DNA of 9,295 bases from Candidatus Heimdallarchaeota archaeon (GTDB lineage Archaea > Asgardarchaeota > Heimdallarchaeia > Hodarchaeales > S146-22): positions 1 to 9,295 of the forward strand of contig WAPZ01000678.1 of NCBI GenBank assembly GCA_015520535.1. Reading direction: 5' to 3'. The notes under the pieces were generated by a model that made no database searches, was not told the DNA's origin, and was given only the letters and a program-made list of their open reading frames with translations. Position 1 is the first letter of the stretch. Every line of letters starts with the position of its first letter. Shown piece by piece: positions 1-5,280 of the stretch. The translations under genes and the position numbers were made by a program.

Positions 1-44
1 GTTTCACAGTGTAATTGAGAAATAAAAGATTGTGGTGCAATTTA

Positions 45-836
45 ATGGGATTTGTAATTTCATACTTAGGAAGCCGAGTAATTTACCTAAGCCTAATTCT
101 CTCAGCAATTTATGTAATAATTGTTACACGAAAACAACGTCAAAAAATAAAGTTTGCGTTGAAATCAGCCCGTTTTATAGATATAGAAGACCGCACTATT
201 TCAGCACAACCACAAACGTTGTTATGGATGGCAAAAAAAGAACGAAAAGCTTTAGAGGCACGAAATTCAATATTTTATCGCATTCGTGATTCTCCATGGT
301 CCTCCTTTTCTTTTACGTTAGTACCGGTCCTAGCAATGTTGTTCACTTTCGGCGCCTTAGCACTTTCAAACACGCTTAAATTTGATGTCATCAGTGTTTT
401 CAGTATTGTGGCTTTTTTTGTCTACCTTTATCACTCTGAATTTTTTTCTAGTTATCGGTATGTTCAAGGCCTGTCGGAAATGGACAAAACTTCATTTTTA
501 GAAACGGATAAAAATATTATATTACGTGTTTTTAATCTATTAACTAAAATTCAAGCGGACTTCTCTACAATAGCCTTATTATTTATCCCCTTGTTTTTAG
601 TCCCCGACATTGGACCCGGATTAATCGCTCTTCTAACCACCGTCCTAAGCGGAGGTACATTGATTCTCCTCTACGGTCCTTTAGCCTCAATTAATGAGTT
701 TATTGGAATTGCCTTCCTCATAGTAATTCTTTTCTTTGGCGCCTCGACAATAGTTCTAGGACTTATGTATCTCTGGCGAGTAACCGCATCCTTACGCATA
801 CGATTATTTGTTAGAGAAAAAAACCTCAATCTATAG
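45..836 (+). CDS. Polytopic membrane protein of unknown function, about six membrane spans
   Basis: I do not recognise this 263-residue protein. Hydrophobic stretches suggest about six membrane segments, near residues 9-27, 87-107, 113-130, 171-188, 191-210 and 219-246. A basic, helical, probably cytosolic stretch lies between the first and second (about residues 28-85, rich in Lys, Arg and Gln), and a shorter polar loop between the third and fourth (about 131-170). The layout of one span, a charged helical loop, then further spans recalls small archaeal membrane insertases of the EMC3/TMCO1 (DUF106) type, but I see no diagnostic motif and the protein has more spans than that family, so I do not assign it. 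The ATG at 45 is preferred over the in-frame TTG at 15, because the first span begins just after it and the extra ten residues look like leader. A stop at 12-14 bounds the frame. It lies 140 bases upstream of the signal peptidase on the same strand, so a link to membrane protein handling is possible but unproved. Confidence 0.7.
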   Translation: MGFVISYLGSRVIYLSLILSAIYVIIVTRKQRQKIKFALKSARFIDIEDRTISAQPQTLLWMAKKERKALEARNSIFYRIRDSPWSSFSFTLVPVLAMLFTFGALALSNTLKFDVISVFSIVAFFVYLYHSEFFSSYRYVQGLSEMDKTSFLETDKNIILRVFNLLTKIQADFSTIALLFIPLFLVPDIGPGLIALLTTVLSGGTLILLYGPLASINEFIGIAFLIVILFFGASTIVLGLMYLWRVTASLRIRLFVREKNLNL

Positions 837-887
837 CACTTTCGAATATTAGAAGACATTATTCAACAATTAATATAAATAGAATGG

Positions 888-900
888 TTTAAACTTATAG
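888..900 (+). promoter_or_regulatory. Possible TATA element upstream of the signal peptidase gene
   Basis: The AT-rich run TTTAAACTTATAG, and another TA-rich stretch at 871-880, are the best archaeal TATA-like elements in the gap between the membrane protein and the signal peptidase. Either would leave a leader of roughly 50-80 bases before the ATG at 977. The gap is AT-rich throughout, so the call is weak. No terminator is obvious between the two genes, and read-through is also possible. Confidence 0.3.
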
Positions 901-961
901 AAAGTCCACCTATAGCGAATTCAAGTTATTGTTACCTATGTAGAAATGATAAACGAAAAAA

Positions 962-965
962 GGAG
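962..965 (+). promoter_or_regulatory. Ribosome binding site of the signal peptidase gene
   Basis: GGAG sits 11 bases before the ATG at 977. It fixes the start of exon 1, whose product begins with a short basic segment and a membrane anchor, as expected for a signal peptidase. It argues that the 48-codon frame starting here is translated and is not random. Confidence 0.55.
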
Positions 966-976
966 ACGAAACAAAA

Positions 977-2202
977 ATGATTTCCAAGAAAATAATAGAA
1001 ACCGGTGCCTCGATAGGGATTGCACTTTTTGTTGCACTTGGTATACTTCTATTTTTTCAGAATTATTTAGCAACTGATACCCCACAAGTCGCGGTAACAA
1101 CTGGAAACTACTATTCCTCTTAATTCTTCTTTCGCTTCCAGATTTAGTTGGATTGAAAAGATTTTAGCTGAATTGAAAAGATTGAAAAAATTAACCTTAC
1201 GGAGGAATAGTGGCCAGAAGTATGATACCGACCTATAACGGGTATCAAGATTATAGTCAAAGTGAAATCTATGTGTTTCGCGGCGACCTACTTCTCGTAA
1301 AAAAATCCGAAAACATCCAAATTGGGGATACAATTGTTTTTGATGTCGAAGGCTATTCCATACCAATTGTTCATCGCGTTGTTGACATAATTAAGACACC
1401 AGACGGCATATTTTATAGAACCAAGGGCGATAATAACCCAAGTATCGACCGATGGATTGTCTCCGCCGAAGACATTCACGGTGTGGTTATTTTTAGAATT
1501 CCTTATTTAGGATGGCTGGCATTACAGCTTCAAAAGCCGTTCTTACAAATTTTTTTAGTCGGCATTTTTGTTGCAAGCCTAGCCTATGAATTTGTTCTTA
1601 GTGAAGAGGAAACAGAGACACCACAAGACACAGAACATAACGCGTCGTCTACCACAACAAACAAAAAAGGATTTGACTTTTATGTCACCATCAAACCTTT
1701 ATTTGCCGCAAAACGCACTTTACTATTCATGTTACTCCTCTCTATTTTCATATTAGCTCATTTTAGTGCGTTGTTCACCATTACAAATAATGTAACTGCT
1801 TTATATCCTGGAACTAAAGAAATAATAACAAATAATGATAGCATTGCTGCATCAACCGTTCTTCCACCCCTTCCACAAGATATCTCGAATGTTAGCAAGT
1901 TATTTGTACCGATATGGCTACAAATCACCAGTTCTAGCCTTTTTAAATGGATATATAAAGTTGAAATGGTTATAAATACCTCACAAATAGCATATGTTTG
2001 GAAAATTGTCTATAGTTTTAGTGGCACAAAAATCATTAAAGCTGGACTCCTCATACCACTTTCAAACTCAACAAAGATCTTGAATACGCAGACAAATTCA
2101 TTTTCTATCGAATTAACAATTAAATATTACGAAACAGGACTATTTGCAGCAAAAAAACCAAAAATCGCACAAAACTTAATTGTCAACATAAAAATAATCT
2201 GA
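977..2202 (+). CDS. Signal peptidase I, ER/Sec11 type, interrupted by an intron: join(977..1105,1219..2202)
   Basis: This enzyme cleaves signal peptides from exported proteins at the outer face of the membrane. Neither uninterrupted frame is complete. Exon 1 (977-1105) encodes a basic N-terminus, a membrane anchor (about residues 12-29) and the strand leading into the active site, then runs into a TAA at 1121. Exon 2 (1219-2202) encodes the rest. Joined, they give 370 residues with every family box: Gly-Ser-Met-Ile-Pro-Thr (catalytic Ser44), a following Arg-Gly-Asp-Leu strand, Val-His-Arg-Val with His95 (ER/archaeal type, in place of bacterial Lys), and Gly-Asp-Asn-Asn with Asp114 and Asp120. 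After the catalytic core there is a second span (about 151-168), an acidic Thr-rich loop, a third span (about 210-232) and an extracytoplasmic domain of about 140 residues that looks beta-rich. Archaeal signal peptidases are usually much shorter. The TGA at 2200-2202 lies only 10 bases before the GTPase ATG, so the two are probably cotranscribed. The enzyme identity is firm; the spliced model is strong inference from protein and RNA structure together. Confidence 0.88.
1143..1192 (+). repeat. Tandem repeat inside the intron, 20-base period
   Basis: The 19-base stretch at 1143-1161 recurs at 1163-1181 with two differences, an offset of exactly 20. ATTGAAAAGATT is present exactly at 1152-1163 and 1172-1183, and in a variant form (ATTGAAAAAATT) at 1181-1192. 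The repeats fill the loop of the intron and lie outside the paired boundary, so they look like an internal duplication that enlarged the intron without touching its splice structure. Confidence 0.75.
1201..1212 (+). promoter_or_regulatory. Shine-Dalgarno-like GGAGG before a GTG inside the intron
   Basis: GGAGG (1201-1205) precedes a GTG at 1210 by four bases, in frame with exon 2. If the intron were retained, this could start a version of the signal peptidase lacking the N-terminal anchor but keeping Ser-Met-Ile-Pro-Thr. Nearly the whole element lies within the 3' strand of the intron's inner stem (1202-1213), so it would be hidden in the folded RNA. The spacing is short and may be coincidental. 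Confidence 0.35.
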
Positions 2203-2206
2203 GAGG
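2203..2206 (+). promoter_or_regulatory. Ribosome binding site of the GPN-loop GTPase
   Basis: GAGG starts right after the signal peptidase stop codon and lies six bases before the ATG at 2213. It supports this start and a shared transcript with the signal peptidase. Confidence 0.6.
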
Positions 2207-2212
2207 AAAAAA

Positions 2213-2995
2213 ATGCAACCATTACCGAACAGCTTAATTATAATAGGAACTGCTGGTGCAGGAAAAAGTGTACTTACAGCTGCCTTGCATACCTATCTTA
2301 GTAAGTTAGGGGCTGATGTTATTACAGTAAATTTAGATCCAGCCGTTTTACGAACGCCTTATAAACCGGATATCGACATTCGAGAGTATATTGATATTCA
2401 ACAACTTCAAGAAAAATATGAATTGGGTCCAAATGGCGCAATGATTGCAGCTACAGATCTTATCGTTTCCAAAGAGGTTTTCCCAATCTTCATGGAAGAA
2501 TTACGTGAATATGAGGATGTTGATGGGATTTTAATTGATACTCCTGGACAAATGGAAGTCTTTGCTTATAGAGTGGCGGGACCGCGACTAATACGGCATT
2601 TTTCACCGGATACGACAGGAATTGTCTTCCTTTATGATTCTGCCCTATCAGTAAGTCCATCTGGCCTCGCATCCATTGCTTTATTATCAGCATCGGTTCA
2701 ATTTCGCTTAGATCTACCTATAATACCAGTATTAAGTAAAGTCGATTTATTAACGGAAGAACAGCGCAACCAAATATTTCTTTGGATGCAAGATTTCGAT
2801 GCCTTTGAAAAAGCCTTACGCGAGCAATCAAATGTGCTAGAACGCGAAATCGGGAGTGGAATTATTTCTGTGCTGGAAGAAGTTCAGTCAGTAACAGAAT
2901 TAATTCCAATCAGTGCAAAGACAAACGAAGGCTTTGACCTCCTTGGTGCCGCCATCAGTAACATTTGGACAACGGGTGAAGGTTGGACGCTTTGA
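2213..2995 (+). CDS. GPN-loop GTPase
   Basis: This 260-residue P-loop GTPase is cytosolic. GPN GTPases are conserved in archaea and eukaryotes; the eukaryotic ones (GPN1-3) help assemble and import RNA polymerase II, while the archaeal role is less defined and the enzymes are homodimers. The sequence shows the G1 P-loop GTAGAGKS at residues 12-19, the diagnostic Gly-Pro-Asn insertion at 72-74, G3 Asp-Thr-Pro-Gly-Gln at 109-113, a G4-type Ser-Lys-Val-Asp at 165-168, and a G5-like Ser-Ala-Lys at 214-216. The length is normal for the archaeal family, and the start is supported by GAGG six bases upstream. It follows the signal peptidase by 10 bases, so both are probably made from one mRNA; I know of no functional link between them. 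It ends 30 bases before the convergent coiled-coil gene. The family assignment is secure. Confidence 0.93.
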   Translation: MQPLPNSLIIIGTAGAGKSVLTAALHTYLSKLGADVITVNLDPAVLRTPYKPDIDIREYIDIQQLQEKYELGPNGAMIAATDLIVSKEVFPIFMEELREYEDVDGILIDTPGQMEVFAYRVAGPRLIRHFSPDTTGIVFLYDSALSVSPSGLASIALLSASVQFRLDLPIIPVLSKVDLLTEEQRNQIFLWMQDFDAFEKALREQSNVLEREIGSGIISVLEEVQSVTELIPISAKTNEGFDLLGAAISNIWTTGEGWTL

Positions 2996-3025
2996 TAGAT
3001 CCGCAATGCCAAATATTGCATTTAA

Positions 3026-3676
3026 CTAATAAAGACGCTTTTTGAGGCGGACTATTTCATTTCCTTCATCCATTTCTATTAAGCCAGCATTTCGGAGTTC
3101 ATGTAATGCTTTAAGGATGACCGCCGGTTCAAATCCTAACGAACGATTTAATTGTTCGCGTTTGACAGATTCACTTTCACCATGTAACATGTATAAGATT
3201 TTTGCATGTGGCTTTGCACCGAAAACCTTTTCAAGTAATGCAATATAAATGGAAAGCAATTCTCTAGCATCCATGTCTGCTTGATACAACTCACTCATTT
3301 GCTCGAATTGCTGTCGCAAAAGATCAGCTTCGCTTTCTTTTATTGCTTGTTCCGTTCTAACTTGATTTAACTCTATTTGTAGTTTTTGTATCTCCTTTTC
3401 TTTCTTTTCAATCTCTTCTTGTAGTTCTTTTTTACGATTTCTCGCTTGTTGAAGTTCTTGCTCCATCATGACAATTTTTTTCTCTTTTTCGCTTAATGTG
3501 GCATTTAAACGGGAAATTTCCGATTTTGCCTTTGATAAATCATCTTCTATCTCTTTGACAAGACTTAAAATATCATTTAGTCCATTCAATGCGTCATTAA
3601 TTCCCGTTATATGCTGATTTATTGCTTTTCTCGTCCGACTGATGGTATCTTCTATTTCCAAAATTGATTGCGACAT
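3026..3676 (-). CDS. Long coiled-coil protein with a C-terminal winged-helix domain
   Basis: I do not recognise a named family for this 216-residue protein. Residues about 10-130 form an almost unbroken heptad-rich helix packed with Glu, Lys and Gln, interrupted only by short polar breaks, which predicts a long coiled coil and hence a dimer or oligomer. Residues about 140-216 look like a winged helix-turn-helix: helices around a Leu-Tyr-Met-Leu-His segment, a recognition-like helix ending Leu-Arg-Asn-Ala-Gly-Leu-Ile-Glu, and a basic end. A DNA-binding or scaffolding role is plausible. I chose the ATG at 3676 because GGTG lies six bases upstream. An in-frame ATG at 3706 would add ten residues, has no such site, but sits at the right distance from a TATA-like element for a nearly leaderless mRNA, so both remain possible. 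The gene converges on the GTPase and diverges from the small winged-helix gene. Confidence 0.75.
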   Translation of the reverse strand: MSQSILEIEDTISRTRKAINQHITGINDALNGLNDILSLVKEIEDDLSKAKSEISRLNATLSEKEKKIVMMEQELQQARNRKKELQEEIEKKEKEIQKLQIELNQVRTEQAIKESEADLLRQQFEQMSELYQADMDARELLSIYIALLEKVFGAKPHAKILYMLHGESESVKREQLNRSLGFEPAVILKALHELRNAGLIEMDEGNEIVRLKKRLY

Positions 3677-3734
3677 CTTTTTCACCGAAAAGGTTGCTGT
3701 AAACATGATTAAAGAAATTTGCGGTTTGTGAAAA

Positions 3735-3740
3735 ATTATA
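3735..3740 (-). promoter_or_regulatory. TATA-like element for the coiled-coil/winged-helix gene
   Basis: On the minus strand this reads TATAAT within a T-rich context (TGTATAATTTTT). With usual archaeal spacing, transcription would begin near 3710, giving either a nearly leaderless mRNA starting at 3706 or a leader of about 35 bases to the ATG at 3676. No mapped start is available. Confidence 0.45.
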
Positions 3741-3776
3741 CAAAAATTGAAATTAAGTGTGCCAAAAAAGGATAAG

Positions 3777-3785
3777 TTTATATAT
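3777..3785 (+). promoter_or_regulatory. TATA box for the small winged-helix regulator
   Basis: TTTATATAT, preceded by a purine-rich GGATAAG that could serve as a BRE, is the best promoter in the window. It predicts transcription starting near 3805-3810 and a leader of about 60 bases before the ATG at 3867. It lies about 40 bases from the minus-strand TATA-like element, so the two promoters are close enough to influence each other. Confidence 0.6.
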
Positions 3786-3805
3786 GTGAACTACAGTGTT
3801 CTACA
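3786..3805 (+). promoter_or_regulatory. Candidate operator: tandem 10-base repeat between TATA box and predicted start site
   Basis: GTGAACTACA (3786-3795) is followed directly by GTGTTCTACA (3796-3805), matching at eight of ten positions. The two differing bases make GAAC and GTTC an inverted pair one helical turn apart. The site touches the TATA box and reaches the predicted transcription start, where archaeal repressors often bind. The regulator encoded just downstream is an obvious candidate ligand, by inference. Confidence 0.4.
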
Positions 3806-3810
3806 TGAAA

Positions 3811-3836
3811 GTTGTTGTGTGGAACAGAACAACAAC
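3811..3836 (+). repeat. 8-bp inverted repeat in the leader of the winged-helix gene
   Basis: GTTGTTGT (3811-3818) and ACAACAAC (3829-3836) are perfect reverse complements around a 10-base loop. If transcription starts near 3808 this forms a hairpin at the very 5' end of the mRNA. It could also be a protein-binding site. Confidence 0.5.
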
Positions 3837-3866
3837 AAACAAGTCATAAAAAATGGTGTTGATAAT

Positions 3867-4115
3867 ATGCTACAAATGAAAGGTACGGAATCTAAAAAAC
3901 AGAATTCTAATATTAAATTACCTAAATCGGCCCAAAAAATTTTTGAGTATTTAAAAGAGGTCAAACAAGCAAAACCAAAAGATTTGGCTGAACCACTCGG
4001 AATGCCCTCTAGAACGGTAAGACATGCACTACGAAAACTTGTTGAAGCTGGACTTGCGGTCAAGATTCCCGATTTATATGATCTTCGAAGCTCCTATTAC
4101 CGAATAAAGCAATAA
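3867..4115 (+). CDS. Small winged-helix DNA-binding protein (putative transcription regulator)
   Basis: This 82-residue protein is almost entirely one winged helix-turn-helix domain after a polar, Lys-rich N-terminus of about 18 residues. From residue 20, helix 1 (Ala-Gln-Lys-Ile-Phe-Glu-Tyr-Leu), helix 2 (Lys-Pro-Lys-Asp-Leu-Ala), and recognition helix 3 (Ser-Arg-Thr-Val-Arg-His-Ala-Leu-Arg-Lys-Leu) are followed by Gly-Leu and a wing ending Ser-Tyr-Tyr-Arg. This resembles small archaeal MarR/ArsR-like regulators, which usually bind DNA as dimers. No ligand-binding or metal-binding residues are apparent. The ATG at 3867 is chosen because GGTG lies eight bases upstream and a TATA box lies 80 bases upstream. 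A frame opening at a TTG at 3747 extends upstream of the TATA box and is not credible. Repeats at 3786-3805, next to its promoter, suggest it may regulate itself. Its targets are unknown. Confidence 0.8.
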   Translation: MLQMKGTESKKQNSNIKLPKSAQKIFEYLKEVKQAKPKDLAEPLGMPSRTVRHALRKLVEAGLAVKIPDLYDLRSSYYRIKQ

Positions 4116-4161
4116 GCTAAGCTATGATACGATAATGCCGTTAATAGGGAGGGACGGCTCG

Positions 4162-4183
4162 CTTTTCTCTTCTCTATTCTTTC
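4162..4183 (+). terminator. Pyrimidine-rich terminator of the winged-helix gene
   Basis: A run of T-rich pyrimidine begins 46 bases after the stop codon at 4113-4115, on the coding strand. Archaeal transcription often ends at such tracts without a hairpin. This one is interrupted by C residues, so the call is tentative. Confidence 0.35.
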
Positions 4184-4227
4184 CAAAAGAGATGAATTGT
4201 GTAAAAAGACGGACAACTGAATGGAAG

Positions 4228-5154
4228 TTAAAAGTCATCAAAATAACTAAATTTAGCGCCAAACTTTTTTGCTAACCGCTTGAATTCATAAATGACTTGA
4301 TGTATTATACGTTCATTGTTCGCACGAACGGCAGCTGCCCGTTGTCCCCCACCGCCGCCGAGTTTTTCCGCAAGATGCCCCACATTTAACTCATATGGAA
4401 AGGCATTCGCTACACGAAACGATGTAGCAATCAAATTGTGTTTTACATCCTTATAAATTACAGCAATCACTCGTGCACCATGGTCAAAAAGCGGTTTGAC
4501 CAACTGTCTTGCAAACTTAGCTGGTAGTCTATTACGTGTGTCGATGACTACAAATTCCCCAACGTTTTCACGATGATTTAGAATAAAAGAATCGATTTTG
4601 TTTTTTGTCTCCATTAAAGCATGTTCACAATGCTTGAAAAGCTCTTTAACACGCGGGTGATAGATGACGCGTTTTCCATTTATAGCCAAAAGTTCAGCTA
4701 ATTCACATAAAATGGTCTCATCATCCTGAAACCAACGCGTTAACATATATAAGATTGCATATCTCTTGTTTAAATGTCCGGAATCAGCTTCGTTGGCTAA
4801 ATTTTTAATTTCACGGCTTATTTTATCATTGGCATCGAAACGCAGAAATTTATAAAGAATATCAGCTGCTGACATTGAGTAAACATTAATTATATCGTAT
4901 TTGGGATTATAGCGCCCTGATTCTTTTAGCTCCTTCAAATTAGTGAGATGATGATCAATATTTCTAATACAATTTTTTGGTTTTGGAAGATCGCATGCTA
5001 AGTCAAATGTTTCATTGGTCTCTTTTGCCTCGATAACAGATAAAAAACGAACATGTACGTTCTCATATCCATACTTTCTTATGACAAGAGCCGCACACGC
5101 TAAGCCGTCAATATCACCAGCGTGTGTAGCCATTTTAATAATGTTATTCTTCAT
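4228..5154 (-). CDS. DHH/DHHA1 family phosphoesterase
   Basis: A 308-residue protein of the DHH superfamily, which includes NrnA nano-RNases, cyclic-dinucleotide phosphodiesterases and RecJ exonucleases; these use two metal ions to hydrolyse phosphodiester bonds. It shows motif I as His-Ala-Gly-Asp-Ile-Asp-Gly (residues 11-17, metal ligands His11, Asp14, Asp16), an Asp at 55 (motif II), Asp-His-His at 67-69 (motif III), and Asp124 in Ala-Asp-Ser-Gly (motif IV). The catalytic half therefore looks intact. The C-terminal DHHA1 domain carries a Gly-rich loop of five Gly at 266-270 followed by Gln-Arg, where many relatives have His. It is soluble and cytosolic. The ATG at 5154 is preferred because a TATA-like element at 5204-5211 would start transcription downstream of the in-frame ATGs at 5187 and 5184. 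The substrate cannot be told from sequence; small RNA or nucleotide substrates are the usual guess. Confidence 0.85.
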   Translation of the reverse strand: MKNNIIKMATHAGDIDGLACAALVIRKYGYENVHVRFLSVIEAKETNETFDLACDLPKPKNCIRNIDHHLTNLKELKESGRYNPKYDIINVYSMSAADILYKFLRFDANDKISREIKNLANEADSGHLNKRYAILYMLTRWFQDDETILCELAELLAINGKRVIYHPRVKELFKHCEHALMETKNKIDSFILNHRENVGEFVVIDTRNRLPAKFARQLVKPLFDHGARVIAVIYKDVKHNLIATSFRVANAFPYELNVGHLAEKLGGGGGQRAAAVRANNERIIHQVIYEFKRLAKKFGAKFSYFDDF

Positions 5155-5158
5155 ACAA

Positions 5159-5172
5159 ACCACATTTGTGGT
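5159..5172 (-). repeat. Inverted repeat just before the DHH phosphoesterase start
   Basis: ACCACA and TGTGGT are perfect 6-base reverse complements separated by two bases, ending four bases before the preferred ATG at 5154. A two-base loop is too tight for a full RNA hairpin, so a dimeric protein-binding site is at least as likely. It overlaps the stretch from about 5180 down to the start codon, where the transcript leader should lie. Confidence 0.45.
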
Positions 5173-5203
5173 ATTCCTCAACATCATTACAAATTCGTCA
5201 ATT

Positions 5204-5211
5204 ATTATAAA
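5204..5211 (-). promoter_or_regulatory. TATA-like element for the DHH phosphoesterase gene
   Basis: On the minus strand this reads TTTATAAT. Normal archaeal spacing places the transcription start near 5180, leaving about 25 bases of leader before the ATG at 5154, and supports that start over the ones at 5184 and 5187. Confidence 0.5.
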
Positions 5212-5255
5212 ATTTATGGTTTTTTTGAAGATGGTGGCATTTTTTGAAAATTAAC

Positions 5256-5262
5256 AAAAAAA
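5256..5262 (-). terminator. Oligo-T terminator after the protease gene
   Basis: Seven consecutive T on the minus strand, 18 bases after the stop codon of the subtilase gene, inside a wider T-rich stretch. Runs of this type are the usual archaeal termination signal. It would separate the phosphatase-protease unit from the DHH gene's own promoter. Confidence 0.5.
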
Positions 5263-5280
5263 GAAGAGTGTAAGGAACGA

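Larger units (their letters stand above)
1106..1218 (+). other. Putative archaeal bulge-helix-bulge intron of 113 bases in the signal peptidase mRNA
   Basis: The 113 bases separate codon 43 (GGA, 1103-1105) from codon 44 (AGT, 1219-1221). The length is not a multiple of three, and retention stops translation at 1121. Excision restores one frame and forms the Gly-Ser-Met-x-Pro-Thr signature at the junction. The exact cut inside each 3-base bulge cannot be told from sequence: cutting after the first or the second base of both bulges gives the same mRNA, because GAA occurs at both boundaries. No GT...AG spliceosomal ends, group I or II core, or endonuclease frame is visible. Confidence 0.82.
1101..1220 (+). 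other. Bulge-helix-bulge (BHB) splice-site fold spanning both intron boundaries
   Basis: On the transcript, CTGG at 1101-1104 (exon 1) pairs with CCAG at 1214-1217 (intron end), giving the 4-pair central helix. AAA at 1105-1107 is the 5' bulge and AAG at 1218-1220 the 3' bulge. Inside lies a stem between 1108-1119 and 1202-1213: 12 consecutive pairs, one of them G-U, extendable by a G-U pair between 1120 and 1201. The outer helix is weak: A1100 with T1221, then a small asymmetric loop, then CGGTA (1092-1096) with TACCG (1226-1230). That matches a relaxed BHB with a strong inner stem. Archaeal tRNA splicing endonuclease recognises such folds in tRNA precursors and in the cbf5 mRNA of some Thermoproteota. 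Confidence 0.82.

Noticed and set aside
15..44. TTG at 15 as start of the first membrane protein
   Set aside because: It adds ten residues with no sign of a domain, and the ATG at 45 places the first membrane span normally. Neither has a clear ribosome site, so the choice is a preference only.
977..1123. Stand-alone 48-residue small membrane protein
   Set aside because: It has a start and Shine-Dalgarno site, but its sequence up to Thr-Thr-Gly is exactly the missing front of the signal peptidase, and only the last five residues are intron-encoded.
1106..1218. Spliceosomal-type GT-AG intron or a self-splicing group I/II intron
   Set aside because: The 5' boundary has no GT that would keep the frame, and 113 bases is too short for a group I or II core.
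1106..1218. Box C/D guide RNA inside the intron, as in some archaeal tRNA-Trp introns
   Set aside because: A CTGA occurs at 1168-1171, but there is no box C (RTGATGA) or matching C'/D' pair.
671..1366. Minus-strand open frames over the membrane protein and the signal peptidase
   Set aside because: They are antisense shadows with no recognisable domains, no ribosome sites, and compositions unlike the real genes.
1210..2202. Signal peptidase starting at the GTG at 1210 as an ordinary intact gene
   Set aside because: That reading lacks the N-terminal membrane anchor and the strand before the catalytic Ser, both of which are encoded just upstream in exon 1. The joined model accounts for both pieces.
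977..2202. Frameshifted pseudogene or assembly error in the signal peptidase
   Set aside because: A random 113-base insertion would not be expected to give a 12-pair stem with 3-4-3 BHB geometry exactly at the protein-defined junction. Downstream codons are intact and the catalytic residues are kept.
3747..3866. N-terminal extension of the small winged-helix protein from a TTG at 3747
   Set aside because: This would put the TATA box and the operator-like repeats inside the coding sequence. The ATG at 3867 has a well-placed GGTG.
5155..5187. Upstream ATGs (5187 and 5184) as start of the DHH phosphoesterase
   Set aside because: They lie only about 16-20 bases from the TATA-like element, probably upstream of the transcription start, and the added residues precede the first beta strand without homology.
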